This document shows positions 36,754 to 47,355 of a stretch of DNA of 64,000 nt, one piece after another. The stretch is from assembly GCF_006569205.1 (NCBI RefSeq), contig NZ_VIGD01000007.1:62001-126000 (forward strand), written 5' to 3'. Position numbers and translations under genes: made by a program. Every line of letters starts with the position of its first letter. Position 1 is the stretch's first letter. The notes under the pieces were generated by a model. The model was not told the origin of the DNA. It ran no database searches and saw nothing but the letters and a program-made list of their open reading frames with translations. The stretch is from Ureibacillus terrenus. GTDB lineage: Bacteria; Bacillota; Bacilli; Bacillales_A; Planococcaceae.

Positions 36754-37077
36754 TTATTGTTCATTCTCTTTAGATCGCTTTAAGGAAGAGAGATCTTCCT
36801 CTTCGCCAAATTCTGTTCTGTAGTTTATCTGATTTTGTTTTGGCTGGCTGCCGGAACTCGTTGTCTCTTGCCGATTCAATTCATCCCAAGGCTCAAACAA
36901 GAGCGTTAAGCAAAATAATCCGCTCAAGCCTACCAAGCCATAGATAATGCGTGAGACAACGGAATCTTGCCCTCCAAATAAAGTGGCAACTAAATCAAAA
37001 TTAAAAAATCCAATGAGTCCCCAATTGATAGCTCCGATAATGGCCAGTACCAGAGCAATTCTTTGCAAAACTTTCAT
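36754..37077 (-). CDS. DUF378 membrane protein
   Basis: A 107-residue protein with two helices in a DUF378 domain: LQRIALVLAIIGAINWGLIG, FNFDLVATLFGG and SRIIYGLVGLSGLF are the family pattern. The last 40 residues are a hydrophilic tail rich in Gln, Ser, Glu and Lys, longer than in most members. Function is unknown. I start it at 37077 because AAGGAGGT is seven bases upstream; the ATG at 37083 touches that site. Confidence 0.85.
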   Translation of the reverse strand: MKVLQRIALVLAIIGAINWGLIGFFNFDLVATLFGGQDSVVSRIIYGLVGLSGLFCLTLLFEPWDELNRQETTSSGSQPKQNQINYRTEFGEEEDLSSLKRSKENEQ

Positions 37078-37238
37078 TACCATACCTCCTTACATTTTTA
37101 TCTTTTCTATTAAAGGAGGATTTCATGCAACAATATTGGGATTTTTTCAATTTTCCAAATTCCAAATTATTCCATAAACTTTATGAGCCAGCAAGTCGAC
37201 ATCCTTGCTGACTTAAATCATCTTCTTTTTATTGTTGA

Positions 37239-40200
37239 TTATTCAATTTCAATTAATAGGTCGCCTGTAGAAATGGAATCTCCCTCTTTGACGTAAATTT
37301 CTTTTACCACACCGTCTTTTGGCGCTTGCACAGTTGTCTCCATCTTCATGGCTTCTGTAATCAATAAATGGTCGCCCCGTTTGACAGGACTGCCTTTAGA
37401 TACTACCACTTTCAGTATGGTACCCGGCATCGTTGCACCGATTTGATTTGGATTGGATGGATCCGCTTTGATGGCTTTATTACCCTTTACCTCCACCGTC
37501 ATATCTTGTACGATAATTTCCCGAGGTTGGCCATTAATTTCAAAGTAAATCACCCGTGTACCATCATGTTGCGGCTCCCCAATGGACACTAATTTAATAA
37601 TCAATGTTTTTCCTTTTTCAATTTCTACTTCAATTTCTTCGCCCAGGCGTAAACCGTATAGGAATGTCGGCGTATCCAATACAGAAATGTCACCATATTG
37701 GTCACGCACTTTTGCGTATTCTTCAAATACTTTTGGATACAGTGCATAGGCGATTAAATCTTTCTCAGTCGGTTTGAATCCAACTTTTTCTTCCAGCTCA
37801 ACAGCAAGTTTACTAAAATCAACCGGCTCAAGCAGTTCACCGGGACGCACTTTAATTGGCTTGCGATCTTTTAGTATGAGCTTTTGCAATTTTTCTGGGA
37901 ATCCGCCATAAGGCTGTCCCAGATAACCTTGGAAAAATTCTATGACGGAATCTGGGAAGTCAAGCGTTTTCCCGCGCTCAAAAATATTTTCTTCATCTAA
38001 ATCATTTTGCACCATAAAAAGCGCCATATCGCCAACAACTTTTGAAGATGGCGTTACTTTTACAATATCGCCAAACATTAAATTGACGCGGGAATACATT
38101 TTCTTCACTTGCTCCCATCGATCTCCAAGCCCAACAGCTTTTGCTTGTTGCTGCAAGTTGCTGTATTGTCCGCCAGGCATTTCATGTACATACACTTCTG
38201 AATGAGGGGCATTCATACCGCTTTCGAAATCCACATAATATTTGCGCACATCCGCCCAATAGTATGACAGTTTTTCAAGGGATTCAATATCCGCTTTGAC
38301 TTGCCGTTTTTCGCCGCTTAAAGCATAGTAAAGCGAATTGGCGCTTGGCTGGGAAGTTAAACCGGCCATGGAACCTAATGCCGTATCAATGATATCAACT
38401 CCGGCTTCAATGGCTTTCGCATAAACGAAAATACCATTTCCGCTTGTATCATGGGTATGAAGATGAATTGGCAAATCGGTTGTTTCCTTCAATTCGGAAA
38501 TTAAACGGTAAGCGGCATTTGGTTTGAGCAGACCTGCCATATCTTTAATGGCTAAAATGTGCGCGCCGGCTTGTTCTAATTGTTTGGCCATTTCCTTGTA
38601 ATATTGCACCGTATATTTTGCTCTTCCATCATCTAAAATATCGCCCGTATAGCAAATAGCCGCTTCTGCCACTTTTCCATTGAGGCGAACTTCATCGATG
38701 GCCACTTCCATCGCTTTTACCCAGTTCAATGAATCGAAAATGCGGAATACATCAATACCGGACTGAGCGGATAATTTAATAAATTCGCGGATGACGTTAT
38801 CCGGATAGTTGGAATACCCTACCGCATTGCTTCCTCTAAATAACATTTGGAATAGGATATTCGGAATTTTTTTGCGCAATCTTTCCAACCGATCCCAAGG
38901 GTCTTCTTTTAAAAAGCGATACGCAACATCGAAAGTTGCACCCCCCCACATTTCAAGGGAGAAGAAATCGTTCATCAATTGGCTTGTGGCATGGGCAATT
39001 TCAAACATATCTTTTGAACGGACGCGTGTGGCAAGGAGCGATTGGTGGGCATCCCGGAATGTTGTATCAGTAAGCAATACATCATCCTGGGCTTTAATCC
39101 ATTGGATCAGTCCATCCACTCCTTGTTCATCCAAAATTTGTTTTGTTCCGGATACCTTTTTTTCAGGTACAGTCGGAATATTGGGCTGAACGAAGATTGG
39201 TTTTGGCCGTTTTTCGATTCCCGGGAAGCCGTTCAATGTAACATTTCCGATATAGCTTAACAGTTTGGTTGCCCGGTCTTTCCGCCCTTTGAATTCAAAT
39301 AATTCAGGTGTTGTATCAATAAAGCTTGTATCAAATTGGCCGGTTAGAAATTTCTCATGGTTTACAACATTTTCTAAAAACGGAATATTGGTTTTCACAC
39401 CTCGAATACGGAACTCCCGCAAATTGCGATCCATTTTCTGTGCTGCTTCTTCAAAAGTTCTTCCCCAAGTAGATAGTTTCACAAGCAATGAATCATAGTG
39501 AGGAGTAACAACCGCGCCTTGGAAACCGTTCCCTGCATCTAAACGGACACCGAAACCACCGGATGATCGATACACTATAATTTTTCCTGTATCCGGCATA
39601 AAATGGTTTTTCGGATCTTCTGTTGTAATCCGTGATTGAATGGCATATCCAAATAAAGGAATCTTTTCTTGCTCAGGAATCTGAATTGCTTTACTATGTA
39701 GCCCATGACCTTCCGCAATTTTGATTTGTGCCTGAACAATATCAATCCCTGTAATCATTTCCGTAATGGTATGTTCCACTTGAATGCGCGGGTTTACCTC
39801 AATAAAGTAAAAATCGCCGCCGGTTACTAAAAACTCCACTGTTCCCGCACTCACATACCCCACGTTTTTCATCAATTTCACGGCCGCTTCGCAAATGCGG
39901 CGGCGCAAATCTTCTGAAAGGGATATGGACGGCGCAATCTCCACCACTTTTTGATGGCGGCGTTGGATCGAGCAATCCCGTTCATATAAATGCACGATAT
40001 TGCCCTCTATGTCGCCTAGAATTTGAACCTCTATATGTTTTGGTTTCACAATGGCTTTTTCCACGTAAACCTCATCGGAACCAAAGGCCGCTTTTGCTTC
40101 GGATTTGGCCCGTTCATAAGCCTCTTTTAAATCGCTTGCCTTTTCCACAAGGCGCATTCCCCTGCCTCCACCACCAAGAGCCGCTTTAATCATGATTGGA

Positions 40201-40667
40201 TAGCCGTATGTATCCGCAAACTGTTCAACTTCTTCCAAACTTTTCACCGGCCCATCTGTGCCCGGAATGACGGGAATTCCTGCAGCGATGGCTTGTTCGC
40301 GAGCCTTTACTTTATCTCCAAACATGCTTAAATGTTTTGATTTTGGGCCAATGAAGATGATCCCTTCTTCTTCGCAACGGCGAGCAAACTCTACATTTTC
40401 CGATAAAAAGCCATATCCCGGGTGAATTGCATCCACATCCGCTTCTTTAGCTATTCTTAAAATCCCTTCGATATCTAAATAAGCATCAATCGGTTTTTTT
40501 CCTTTGCCCACCAAATAAGATTCATCCGCTTTAAAACGATGGATGGCACCACTATCTTCATAGGAATAAATGGCGACCGTTTTGATCTTCAATTCGGTAC
40601 ATGCGCGAAAAATGCGGATGGCAATTTCACCTCGGTTTGCCACCAAAATTTTCTCTATTTTTTTCAT
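37239..40667 (-). CDS. pycA: Pyruvate carboxylase
   Basis: A 1142-residue biotin enzyme that carboxylates pyruvate to oxaloacetate, filling the citric acid cycle. Residues 1-455 are biotin carboxylase: KILVANRGEIAIRI, the ATP-grasp glycine loop KAALGGGGRGMR and EVNPRIQVEHT. Residues about 530-805 are the carboxyltransferase barrel, with TDTTFRDAHQSLLATR, FRIFDSLNW and metal-ligand LHTHDTSGNG. Residues about 850-1040 form the central/conserved PYC_OADA region. The last 75 residues are the biotin domain, with Lys1108 in EAMKMET. The length is close to the 1148 of B. subtilis. GGGGGAG precedes the ATG. It is a single-gene unit next to the lactate system that supplies pyruvate. Confidence 0.97.
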   Translation of the reverse strand: MKKIEKILVANRGEIAIRIFRACTELKIKTVAIYSYEDSGAIHRFKADESYLVGKGKKPIDAYLDIEGILRIAKEADVDAIHPGYGFLSENVEFARRCEEEGIIFIGPKSKHLSMFGDKVKAREQAIAAGIPVIPGTDGPVKSLEEVEQFADTYGYPIMIKAALGGGGRGMRLVEKASDLKEAYERAKSEAKAAFGSDEVYVEKAIVKPKHIEVQILGDIEGNIVHLYERDCSIQRRHQKVVEIAPSISLSEDLRRRICEAAVKLMKNVGYVSAGTVEFLVTGGDFYFIEVNPRIQVEHTITEMITGIDIVQAQIKIAEGHGLHSKAIQIPEQEKIPLFGYAIQSRITTEDPKNHFMPDTGKIIVYRSSGGFGVRLDAGNGFQGAVVTPHYDSLLVKLSTWGRTFEEAAQKMDRNLREFRIRGVKTNIPFLENVVNHEKFLTGQFDTSFIDTTPELFEFKGRKDRATKLLSYIGNVTLNGFPGIEKRPKPIFVQPNIPTVPEKKVSGTKQILDEQGVDGLIQWIKAQDDVLLTDTTFRDAHQSLLATRVRSKDMFEIAHATSQLMNDFFSLEMWGGATFDVAYRFLKEDPWDRLERLRKKIPNILFQMLFRGSNAVGYSNYPDNVIREFIKLSAQSGIDVFRIFDSLNWVKAMEVAIDEVRLNGKVAEAAICYTGDILDDGRAKYTVQYYKEMAKQLEQAGAHILAIKDMAGLLKPNAAYRLISELKETTDLPIHLHTHDTSGNGIFVYAKAIEAGVDIIDTALGSMAGLTSQPSANSLYYALSGEKRQVKADIESLEKLSYYWADVRKYYVDFESGMNAPHSEVYVHEMPGGQYSNLQQQAKAVGLGDRWEQVKKMYSRVNLMFGDIVKVTPSSKVVGDMALFMVQNDLDEENIFERGKTLDFPDSVIEFFQGYLGQPYGGFPEKLQKLILKDRKPIKVRPGELLEPVDFSKLAVELEEKVGFKPTEKDLIAYALYPKVFEEYAKVRDQYGDISVLDTPTFLYGLRLGEEIEVEIEKGKTLIIKLVSIGEPQHDGTRVIYFEINGQPREIIVQDMTVEVKGNKAIKADPSNPNQIGATMPGTILKVVVSKGSPVKRGDHLLITEAMKMETTVQAPKDGVVKEIYVKEGDSISTGDLLIEIE

Positions 40668-40738
40668 AAGTTCTCCCCCATTTCTTCAAATTGCAAGCAT
40701 CAATATCTTTTCAGACTATACTGTCAGGATTTCAGAAC

Positions 40739-42406
40739 TTACGGAATCATCCATGTGAGTACGGTGCTTTGTAAAAATGTAATGATACAAACGCTTAGGA
40801 GAAGGATTAAACTGTATTTTAAAGCGAATTTTAATAGCTCCGATTCTCTTCCTATCAATCCAACCGCCGCTGCGGCTACAGCCAATGTTTGCGGCGAAAT
40901 CATTTTTCCTGTAACCCCGCCCGAGGTATTGGCTGCCAACGCAAGAACCGGATCCATTCCAATCGAATCGGCGGTTACTTGTTGCAGTTTGGCAAACAGT
41001 ACGTTTGAAGAAGTGTCGGAACCTGTTACAAATACACCAATCCAACCAAGTACCGGCGAGAAGAACGGGAACAAGTCTCCCGTTTTTGCTAACACTAATC
41101 CCAAAGTCGTCATCATTCCGGCTGTATTTGCCACATATGCATAACCGACTACACAGCAAATCGTAAGCAATGGGAATTTTATTTCATTGATGGTTTCCAC
41201 GAAGGTTTTTCCCCATTTTCCCCAGGAAACTTTTAATAGAAATTTGGAAATGATTGCGGCAAGTAAAATGGCTGTCCCCGCGGCACCTAATAACTCAAAT
41301 TTATAAACCGCCGCAATTTCCTTGCCGGTCGAACCATCAATGACGACATTGTGTAAAAACGGAACTTCCGGATAGAACGTGAACGCACTCCCAACTTTAT
41401 TGACAATCGTTAAAAATGCGTTCCCCCCTTCATATGTACCTAATAACACCTTTTTGAAAGACGGAATTCCCCAAGCAGAGATAAATAGCGTTAGTACAAT
41501 AAACGGAGACCAGGCTCTTAAAATTTGTCCACCAGAATAATGATTTTTTGTATCCTCCACTTGGCGATCCGTTTCAAAACGATAAATTTTTTTTGGCTGC
41601 CAGAAGCGCAAGAAAATCGTCAAAGCGATCAATGAAACCAGTGATGAAACGATATCCGGCAATTCCGCACCTAAATAGTTGGAACTCAAATATTGTGCCA
41701 CCGCGAATGAAATTCCTGATATCAAAATGGCCGGTAATACTTCCAAAGCCCTTTTAAAACCGACCATAATGACAACTAATACAAATGGAATAAATACAGC
41801 GATGAGCGGCAATTGTCGGCCAACCATCTTCGATATTTCCAAAGCAGGGATTCCTGTGATCCCTTCCATTACCGTAATCGGCACCCCGATTGCGCCAAAT
41901 GCCACCGGAGCTGTATTCGCAATTAAACAGAGACCCGCCGCCTGCAATGGTTTAAATCCCAACCCAACAAGCAACGCTGCAGTGATTGCAACGGGAGCGC
42001 CAAATCCTGCCGCGCCTTCCAAAAACGCTCCAAAAGAAAACGCTATCAAAATTGCCTGAATACGCCTGTCCGCTGTAATTGATAACACCGACGAACGAAT
42101 CACATTAAAATGTCCTGTTTTTACAGTCAAGTTATATAAAAATACCGATGTAATAATGATCCAACCAATCGGAATAATTCCGTATACAGCGCCTTGTGAT
42201 GCAGAAGCCATCGCTGTAGTCACTGGCACTTTAAATGCTATGACCGCAATAGCAACGGCTATCATCAGAGTGGTCAGCCCCGCCATATAACCTTTCATTT
42301 TTTTGATCGCAAGAGCCCAAAAAAAATATAAAATTGGAATAGTTGCAACTAGTGCTGTCCATCCTAAACTGTTACCGACGGCTGTAAAATTTTGTGTAAA
42401 TGTCAT
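40739..42406 (-). CDS. lutP: L-lactate permease
   Basis: A 555-residue secondary transporter of the LctP family with about 13 membrane helices. Conserved segments include FSFGAFLEGAAGFGAPVAIT, TVMEGITGIPALEIS, GVFVTGSDTSSNVLFAKLQ and ASNTSGGVTGKMISPQ-like LAANTSGGVTGKMISPQ. It imports lactate (and perhaps glycolate) with protons. It is divergent from the regulator lutR and has a near-consensus promoter (42472-42500) with an operator at the transcription start. GGGGGA precedes the ATG. Confidence 0.94.
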   Translation of the reverse strand: MTFTQNFTAVGNSLGWTALVATIPILYFFWALAIKKMKGYMAGLTTLMIAVAIAVIAFKVPVTTAMASASQGAVYGIIPIGWIIITSVFLYNLTVKTGHFNVIRSSVLSITADRRIQAILIAFSFGAFLEGAAGFGAPVAITAALLVGLGFKPLQAAGLCLIANTAPVAFGAIGVPITVMEGITGIPALEISKMVGRQLPLIAVFIPFVLVVIMVGFKRALEVLPAILISGISFAVAQYLSSNYLGAELPDIVSSLVSLIALTIFLRFWQPKKIYRFETDRQVEDTKNHYSGGQILRAWSPFIVLTLFISAWGIPSFKKVLLGTYEGGNAFLTIVNKVGSAFTFYPEVPFLHNVVIDGSTGKEIAAVYKFELLGAAGTAILLAAIISKFLLKVSWGKWGKTFVETINEIKFPLLTICCVVGYAYVANTAGMMTTLGLVLAKTGDLFPFFSPVLGWIGVFVTGSDTSSNVLFAKLQQVTADSIGMDPVLALAANTSGGVTGKMISPQTLAVAAAAVGLIGRESELLKFALKYSLILLLSVCIITFLQSTVLTWMIP

Positions 42407-42447
42407 TCTTTTTCCCCCAATACTTGTTTATATTATCCCTCATCAAA

Positions 42448-42458
42448 TCATCTGATGA
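42448..42458. promoter_or_regulatory. Predicted LutR operator at lutP
   Basis: TCATCTGATGA is a perfect palindrome around a central T, just downstream of the lutP transcription start. The same 14 bases (TCATCTGATGACCT) recur before lutA. The shape TCATC-N-GATGA agrees with what I recall for B. subtilis LutR. Confidence 0.75.
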
Positions 42459-42471
42459 CCTTATGACGTAG

Positions 42472-42500
42472 ATTATAAATTGAATTTTTATAAAATTCAA
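42472..42500 (-). promoter_or_regulatory. Sigma-A promoter of lutP
   Basis: On the minus strand TTGAAT (42495-42500) and TATAAT (42472-42477) are 17 bases apart. Transcription would start near 42465, seven bases before the predicted LutR operator, fitting repression by a roadblock. Confidence 0.7.
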
Positions 42501-42632
42501 TGTTATTTTACTTAAACGACAATTTTTTCTGCGCTTTGCAAAGTCTTTGTAATAGTGGAGATTTTTCTATGTTCTTTATGTATAATGAACATAATAATCC
42601 GTGGATTTCACACAACGAACGAGGTGGACCAT

Positions 42633-43352
42633 TTGAAACTTGCAAAAGTGAAAACAAAAAAAATTTATGAAGAAGTTTGCGAAATACTTTATGAAAAAAT
42701 CCGTTCCGGCGAATTAAAACCGGGCGATCGATTAGATTCTGTCGAATATTTGGCGGAGCAATTACAGGTAAGCAGATCCGCTGTCCGTGAAGCATTGGCC
42801 GCTTTGAAAGCAATGGGGCTCATTGAAGTGAAGCAGGGATCCGGCACTTTTGTAAAAGATTTTCCCAAACAAAAGCTGGACTTTCCACTGTCCACTGCCA
42901 TCCTTAACCATAAAGAAAACGTTCCCCATTTGCTGGAATTAAGAAAAATCATCGAAGTCGGCACTGCTAGAAGCGCCGCAAAAAACAGAACAAAAGAAGA
43001 TATTGAGATCTTAGAGGGGATTCTCGAGAAAATGAAAGAAGTGCAAGGGGATGAAGAACTTGGTGAAAAGGTGGATTTTGAATTCCATATGGCTATCGCA
43101 AATGCTTCCCATAATCCACTATTGCCGAATTTATTAAACCAGGTATCCGGCCTCACGATTGAATTGATGAGGGAAACAAGGAGAATTTGGCTGTTTTCGA
43201 AACAGACCACCCTCGAACAACTTTATGATGAACATATGCAGATTTTTTTGGCTATCAAACAGCAAAATCCTGAACTTGCAGAACTGGCCATGTATTCCCA
43301 TTTGAATAACGTAGAAAAAATTTTAATGAAATATTTCGATATGGCAGAATAA
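42633..43352 (+). CDS. lutR: LutR, FadR-type GntR regulator of lactate use
   Basis: A 239-residue repressor. Residues about 8-75 are the GntR winged helix (LYEKIRSGELKPGDRLDSVEYLAEQLQVSRSAVREAL split over two motifs, then GSGTFV). Residues about 85-235 are an all-helical FCD ligand domain, with metal-ligand-like EFHMAIANASHNPLL and DEHMQIF...AMYSHLNN. I choose the TTG at 42633 (M-KLAKVKTKK) because GAGGTGG lies five bases upstream and the homology begins there. It sits between lutP and lutABC, both carrying the same operator. L-lactate is the expected inducer. Confidence 0.88.
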   Translation: MKLAKVKTKKIYEEVCEILYEKIRSGELKPGDRLDSVEYLAEQLQVSRSAVREALAALKAMGLIEVKQGSGTFVKDFPKQKLDFPLSTAILNHKENVPHLLELRKIIEVGTARSAAKNRTKEDIEILEGILEKMKEVQGDEELGEKVDFEFHMAIANASHNPLLPNLLNQVSGLTIELMRETRRIWLFSKQTTLEQLYDEHMQIFLAIKQQNPELAELAMYSHLNNVEKILMKYFDMAE

Positions 43353-43360
43353 GGCAAAGT

Positions 43361-43390
43361 GCAGAAGTTTATCCGACTTCTGCCCTTTTT
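43361..43390 (+). terminator. Terminator of lutR
   Basis: GCAGAAGT pairs with ACTTCTGC around a seven-base loop and is followed by CCTTTTTAT, nine bases after the stop. Confidence 0.8.
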
Positions 43391-43448
43391 ATGTTTTGTA
43401 TTATCAAAAAATTATAGTAGAATTTAAAAAAATATGATAGCATTTTAG

Positions 43449-43459
43449 TCATCTGATGA
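43449..43459. promoter_or_regulatory. Predicted LutR operator at lutABC
   Basis: TCATCTGATGA, identical to the lutP copy and also followed by CCT, lies 25 bases before the lutA start codon and about ten bases downstream of a TATGAT-like -10. Confidence 0.75.
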
Positions 43460-43483
43460 CCTGTTGATTTGGAGGGATTCATA

Positions 43484-44200
43484 ATGAAAGTCTCATTATT
43501 TGTGACATGCCTTGTCGATATGTTTCAAGGAAATGTAGGAAAGGCGACTGTGGAACTTCTTGAACGGCTTGGTTGTGAAATCGATTTCCCAACATCACAA
43601 GTTTGCTGCGGACAGCCGGCTTATAACAGCGGGTATGTAGTAGAGTCAAAAGGTTCAATGAAAAATATGATTAAAGCATTTGAACATGCGGAATATGTTG
43701 TAACGCCATCCGGTTCCTGCGCATATATGTTCAAAGAATATCCGCATATTTTTAAAGGGGATCCGGAATGGGAACAAAAGGCTCAATGTTTAGCAGATAA
43801 AACCTTTGAATTGACCGACTTTATTGTAAACGTTTTAAAAATTGAAAATGTCGGAGCCCGATTAAAAGGCAAAGCCACTTATCATACATCATGCCATATG
43901 ACGAGACTTTTAGGAGTCAAAGATGCACCCATCCGATTACTCAAAAATGTTGAAGGGCTGGAATATGTTGAACTTCTAGGAAAAGAACGCTGCTGTGGAT
44001 TTGGCGGTACATTCTCTGTGAAAATGGGGAATATTTCCGGAGAAATGGTGGATGAAAAAGTGCGAAATATCGAAGAAACAGGAGCGGATATTTTAGTTGG
44101 TGCGGATGCCGGTTGCCTCATGAATATCGGAGGGCGAATCAGCCGCACTGGAAAACCGATTCGCGTCATGCATATTGCAGAAGTATTAAATAGTCGCTGA
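43484..44200 (+). CDS. lutA: Lactate utilization protein LutA
   Basis: A 238-residue subunit of the LutABC L-lactate oxidase, the same length as in B. subtilis. It contains two CCG domains (Cys-Cys-Gly) that bind an iron-sulfur or related cofactor: [14 protein letters not shown] near residue 45 and [14 protein letters not shown] near residue 180, plus [13 protein letters not shown]. The start is fixed by GGAGGG eight bases upstream. First gene of lutABC; ten bases separate it from lutB. Confidence 0.94.
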   Translation: MKVSLFVTCLVDMFQGNVGKATVELLERLGCEIDFPTSQVCCGQPAYNSGYVVESKGSMKNMIKAFEHAEYVVTPSGSCAYMFKEYPHIFKGDPEWEQKAQCLADKTFELTDFIVNVLKIENVGARLKGKATYHTSCHMTRLLGVKDAPIRLLKNVEGLEYVELLGKERCCGFGGTFSVKMGNISGEMVDEKVRNIEETGADILVGADAGCLMNIGGRISRTGKPIRVMHIAEVLNSR

Positions 44201-44213
44201 GGGGGGATTTATG

Positions 44214-45638
44214 ATGGCTATGAAAACAAGTGATGAACAATTCAAAGAACGTGTGGAGAAAAACTTAAACGATAGCTTTATGCGCGGCGCCATTTCCGCT
44301 GCACAAGCCCGGTTCCAAACCCGCCGGCAAGCCCGCGTAGAAGAATTAGGGAACTGGGAAGAATGGCGGGCCCATGGAGAAGAAATTCGAAAACACGTTC
44401 TAGAAAATTTAGATGCCTATCTTTATGAATTGAGCGAAAATGTGGAAAAACGGGGCGGCCATGTATTTTTCGCTAAAACGAAAGAAGAGGCTTCGGATTA
44501 TATAAAAAACATCGCCACCCAAAAACAGGCGAAAAAAATCGTCAAATCCAAATCGATGGTAACGGAAGAAATCAATTTAAATGCCGAGCTGGAAGAAATT
44601 GGCTGCAAAGTGGTGGAAACCGATCTTGCGGAGTTCATTCTGCAATTAAATGACCACGAACCACCTTCACATATCATTGTGCCGTCATTGCATAAAAACC
44701 GCCGCCAAATACGGGAAATCTTTGCAAAAGCGGGCTATGACAAATCGGAGCAGCCTGAAGAAATGGCGCTTTTTGCCCGCAAAACATTGCGCCAGGAATA
44801 TTTAACGGCAGATATCGGCATTACCGGCTGCAACTTTGCCATTGCGGAAAGCGGCACAGTGACGCTTGTTACAAACGAAGGAAATGCCGACCTTGTATCG
44901 GCCTTGCCAAAAACCCAAATCGTTGTGATGGGAATGGAACGAATCGTGCCGACTTTTGAGGAAATGGAAGTGCTTGTCAGTTTATTAACACGCAGCTCGG
45001 TCGGCCAGCGATTAACAAGCTATGTCACATTGCTGACAGGCCCTAAAGGAGAATACGAAACGGACGGCCCTGAAGAATTCCACTTAGTCATTGTAGATAA
45101 TGGACGTTCGAAGATTTTAGGAAGCGAATTCCAGCCGATACTTCAATGTATCCGCTGCGCAGCGTGCGTCAATGTTTGCCCGGTATATCGCCATGTAGGA
45201 GGCCACACTTACGGGTCCATTTATTCCGGTCCGATTGGTGCTGTTTTATCGCCGCTCCTTGGAGGATATGAAGATTTCAAAGAATTGCCGTATGCTTCAA
45301 GCCTTTGCGGTGCTTGTACAGAGGTGTGCCCTGTAAAAATCCCGTTGCATCAATTATTGCATTTGCATCGCCAAAAAATTGTGGAACAGGAAGGGAAGGC
45401 GCCGATTTCAGAACGTCTAATCATGAAAGCGTTTGGGCTGGGGGCATCCTCTTCGCCGCTCTTTAATGTGGCAGCCAAAGTCGCTTCACCAATCATGTCT
45501 CCTTTTGCAAGAGATGACAAAATCACAAGCGGACCAGGGCCACTAAAAGCATGGACGGAAGTGCGGGATTTCCCTGCCCCAAATAAAGAAAGCTTCCGCC
45601 ATTGGATGAAGCAGCGCCAGAAAGGGGAGAAATCATGA
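44214..45638 (+). CDS. lutB: Lactate utilization iron-sulfur protein LutB
   Basis: A 474-residue protein with a DUF162-type LUD domain (residues about 60-290, with [18 protein letters not shown]) and two C-terminal [4Fe-4S] motifs: [12 protein letters not shown] (about residue 304) and CGACTEVCP (about residue 355). It carries electrons from lactate oxidation. The start MAMKTSDE at 44214 matches the B. subtilis protein and has better spacing to GGGGGGA than the ATG at 44211. The stop overlaps the lutC start (ATGA). Confidence 0.95.
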   Translation: MAMKTSDEQFKERVEKNLNDSFMRGAISAAQARFQTRRQARVEELGNWEEWRAHGEEIRKHVLENLDAYLYELSENVEKRGGHVFFAKTKEEASDYIKNIATQKQAKKIVKSKSMVTEEINLNAELEEIGCKVVETDLAEFILQLNDHEPPSHIIVPSLHKNRRQIREIFAKAGYDKSEQPEEMALFARKTLRQEYLTADIGITGCNFAIAESGTVTLVTNEGNADLVSALPKTQIVVMGMERIVPTFEEMEVLVSLLTRSSVGQRLTSYVTLLTGPKGEYETDGPEEFHLVIVDNGRSKILGSEFQPILQCIRCAACVNVCPVYRHVGGHTYGSIYSGPIGAVLSPLLGGYEDFKELPYASSLCGACTEVCPVKIPLHQLLHLHRQKIVEQEGKAPISERLIMKAFGLGASSSPLFNVAAKVASPIMSPFARDDKITSGPGPLKAWTEVRDFPAPNKESFRHWMKQRQKGEKS

Positions 45639-46342
45639 CCATTCAAAATCGCGATGAATTTCTAAATCAAATTGCCAAAAGCCTCGGCCGCCCTGTCAAA
45701 ACCAAAGTGGAACGTCCGGTTTGGAAGCACGCTCCGCAGCTTGAAGTATTAAAAAATGCGTCTCAAGATGAACTGGTGGAAGTATTGAAACAACAGTGCC
45801 AAAATATTCATACAACCTTTGTCCAAACGGATACTGCCAATTTGCCGAATGTGCTTCAACAAGTGGTAACGGATTTCGGCGGAGAGTCGGTCATCACGTG
45901 GAATGATGAACGATTTGAAAAATTCGGCGTCAAAAAATTGATGGAAATTTGGCCTGAAACAGGCATAAAGGTTTATGAATGGAATCCTGATACGCCGAAA
46001 GAAAACATACGGCAAGCGGAACAGGCAAACATCGGTATTACTATCAGCGAAATGACATTGGCCGAATCTGCAACGGCCATGCTGTGCAGCCATCCGAAAC
46101 GGGGACGCGCCATGAACTTTCTGCCGCAAAACATGATCGTGCTGATCCCAAAAAGCACCATTGTGCCAAGAATGACGCAGGCTGCCCAAAAAATCCATCA
46201 GCAAATTGAAAAGGGGCAACAACTGCCGTCTTGCATTTTATTTATGTCAGGGCCAAGCAATTCTGCCGATATTGAATCTGTCTTAATTGTTGGGGTCCAT
46301 GGACCGGTTAACGCAACGTACATTGTAATCGAAGATCAATAA
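45635..46342 (+). CDS. lutC: Lactate utilization protein LutC
   Basis: A 235-residue LUD-domain protein. The conserved part is [20 protein letters not shown] (residues about 128-147), then [19 protein letters not shown] and [20 protein letters not shown], the last being the family C-terminal mark. It completes the LutABC complex. The start at 45635 follows AAAGGGGAG and overlaps the lutB stop by four bases. The operon ends at a terminator. Confidence 0.94.
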   Translation: MTIQNRDEFLNQIAKSLGRPVKTKVERPVWKHAPQLEVLKNASQDELVEVLKQQCQNIHTTFVQTDTANLPNVLQQVVTDFGGESVITWNDERFEKFGVKKLMEIWPETGIKVYEWNPDTPKENIRQAEQANIGITISEMTLAESATAMLCSHPKRGRAMNFLPQNMIVLIPKSTIVPRMTQAAQKIHQQIEKGQQLPSCILFMSGPSNSADIESVLIVGVHGPVNATYIVIEDQ

Positions 46343-46363
46343 ATGTTTGTTTTCCCATCTTAC

Positions 46364-46407
46364 AAAAGTCGTAATGATGTACAATCAACATCTTGCGACT
46401 TTTTTTG
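46364..46407 (+). terminator. Terminator of lutABC
   Basis: AAAGTCG, TGATGT pair with ACATCT, CGACTTTTTTT in an interrupted stem with a long T-run, about 20 bases after the lutC stop. Confidence 0.8.
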
Positions 46408-46565
46408 CATATGAATTTTTAAGCACGCTTTTATCTTTGCTTATGAAAAATCTTGCCTATAATCTTTTAAATACTCAACTGGCATCTTAAATAACTCGAT
46501 CTTATAATTGATGAACAAGGAATATTTACCCTGTAGTGGATCGGAATAAAAAAAGGAGGATTTTT

Positions 46566-47183
46566 ATGAAAGTGATCGTATTTGGATCAACCGGTGGCGT
46601 CGGCCGACAGGTTGTAAAGCAAGCATTAGAAAAGGGCTTTGAAGTAACTGCATTTGTACGCACCCCATCCAAAATGGAACTCAAACATGAAAAGTTACAT
46701 GTGATACAAGGCGATGCCTTCAATAAAAAAGAAGTATCTGCAGCAATTGCAGGCCATGATGTAGTCGTATCCTGTCTAGGGTCAAGCAAAGGGATGAAAA
46801 AATCGACGGAACTTGAAGAAATGACAAAAAATATCGTGGATGGCATGAAAAAACATCATGTCAAACGAATCATCTACACGGCTTCCGCGGGGATTGACGG
46901 GGAAATTCCGGGAATCAGCGGAAAAATGGTGATGCAAATGTTGAAACATGCCCTCGCCGACCATCGCAATGCAGTGAATTATATTAAATCGAATGAATTG
47001 AGTTATACGATTGTACGGCCTATGGGGTTAACAAATGATCCTTTCACCGGAAAGTACAGGGAAGCAAAAGAAGGGGTGCCAAAAAACTCGCGCACCATTC
47101 CGCGGGCGGATGTAGCACATTTTATTGTGAAAGCATTGACGGATGAACAATATGAAAACGCATCAATTGCTATTGCAACATAA
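46566..47183 (+). CDS. NAD(P)-binding atypical SDR (YwnB-like)
   Basis: A 205-residue Rossmann-fold protein. The N terminus MKVIVFGSTGGVGRQVVKQAL is the NAD(P)-binding glycine motif, and DVVVSCLGSS and RIIYTASAGIDGEIPG follow the atypical SDR/NmrA-like pattern; the classical YxxxK catalytic pair is absent, so it may be a redox sensor or reductase such as biliverdin-reductase-like proteins. AAAGGAGG lies seven bases before the ATG at 46566. It is a single gene. Confidence 0.85.
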   Translation: MKVIVFGSTGGVGRQVVKQALEKGFEVTAFVRTPSKMELKHEKLHVIQGDAFNKKEVSAAIAGHDVVVSCLGSSKGMKKSTELEEMTKNIVDGMKKHHVKRIIYTASAGIDGEIPGISGKMVMQMLKHALADHRNAVNYIKSNELSYTIVRPMGLTNDPFTGKYREAKEGVPKNSRTIPRADVAHFIVKALTDEQYENASIAIAT

Positions 47184-47355
47184 TGCAAAACAAATTTCAT
47201 CGATGCAACAGTTAATCATTCAAACCGGAAACCAATCAAAAGCATTGGATTCGCTCACGATATGTCCTTCCGGCTTCCCCGGATGACGCCCATTTGACTA
47301 TGAAAAAAATTTACGGGAAAATATACTTTGTATTCCAAAATGAAAGGCGGATTTC

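Noticed and set aside
37189..37210. CAGCAAG/CTTGCTG hairpin after pycA
   Set aside because: Stem of only seven bases and no clear T-run; too weak to call a terminator.
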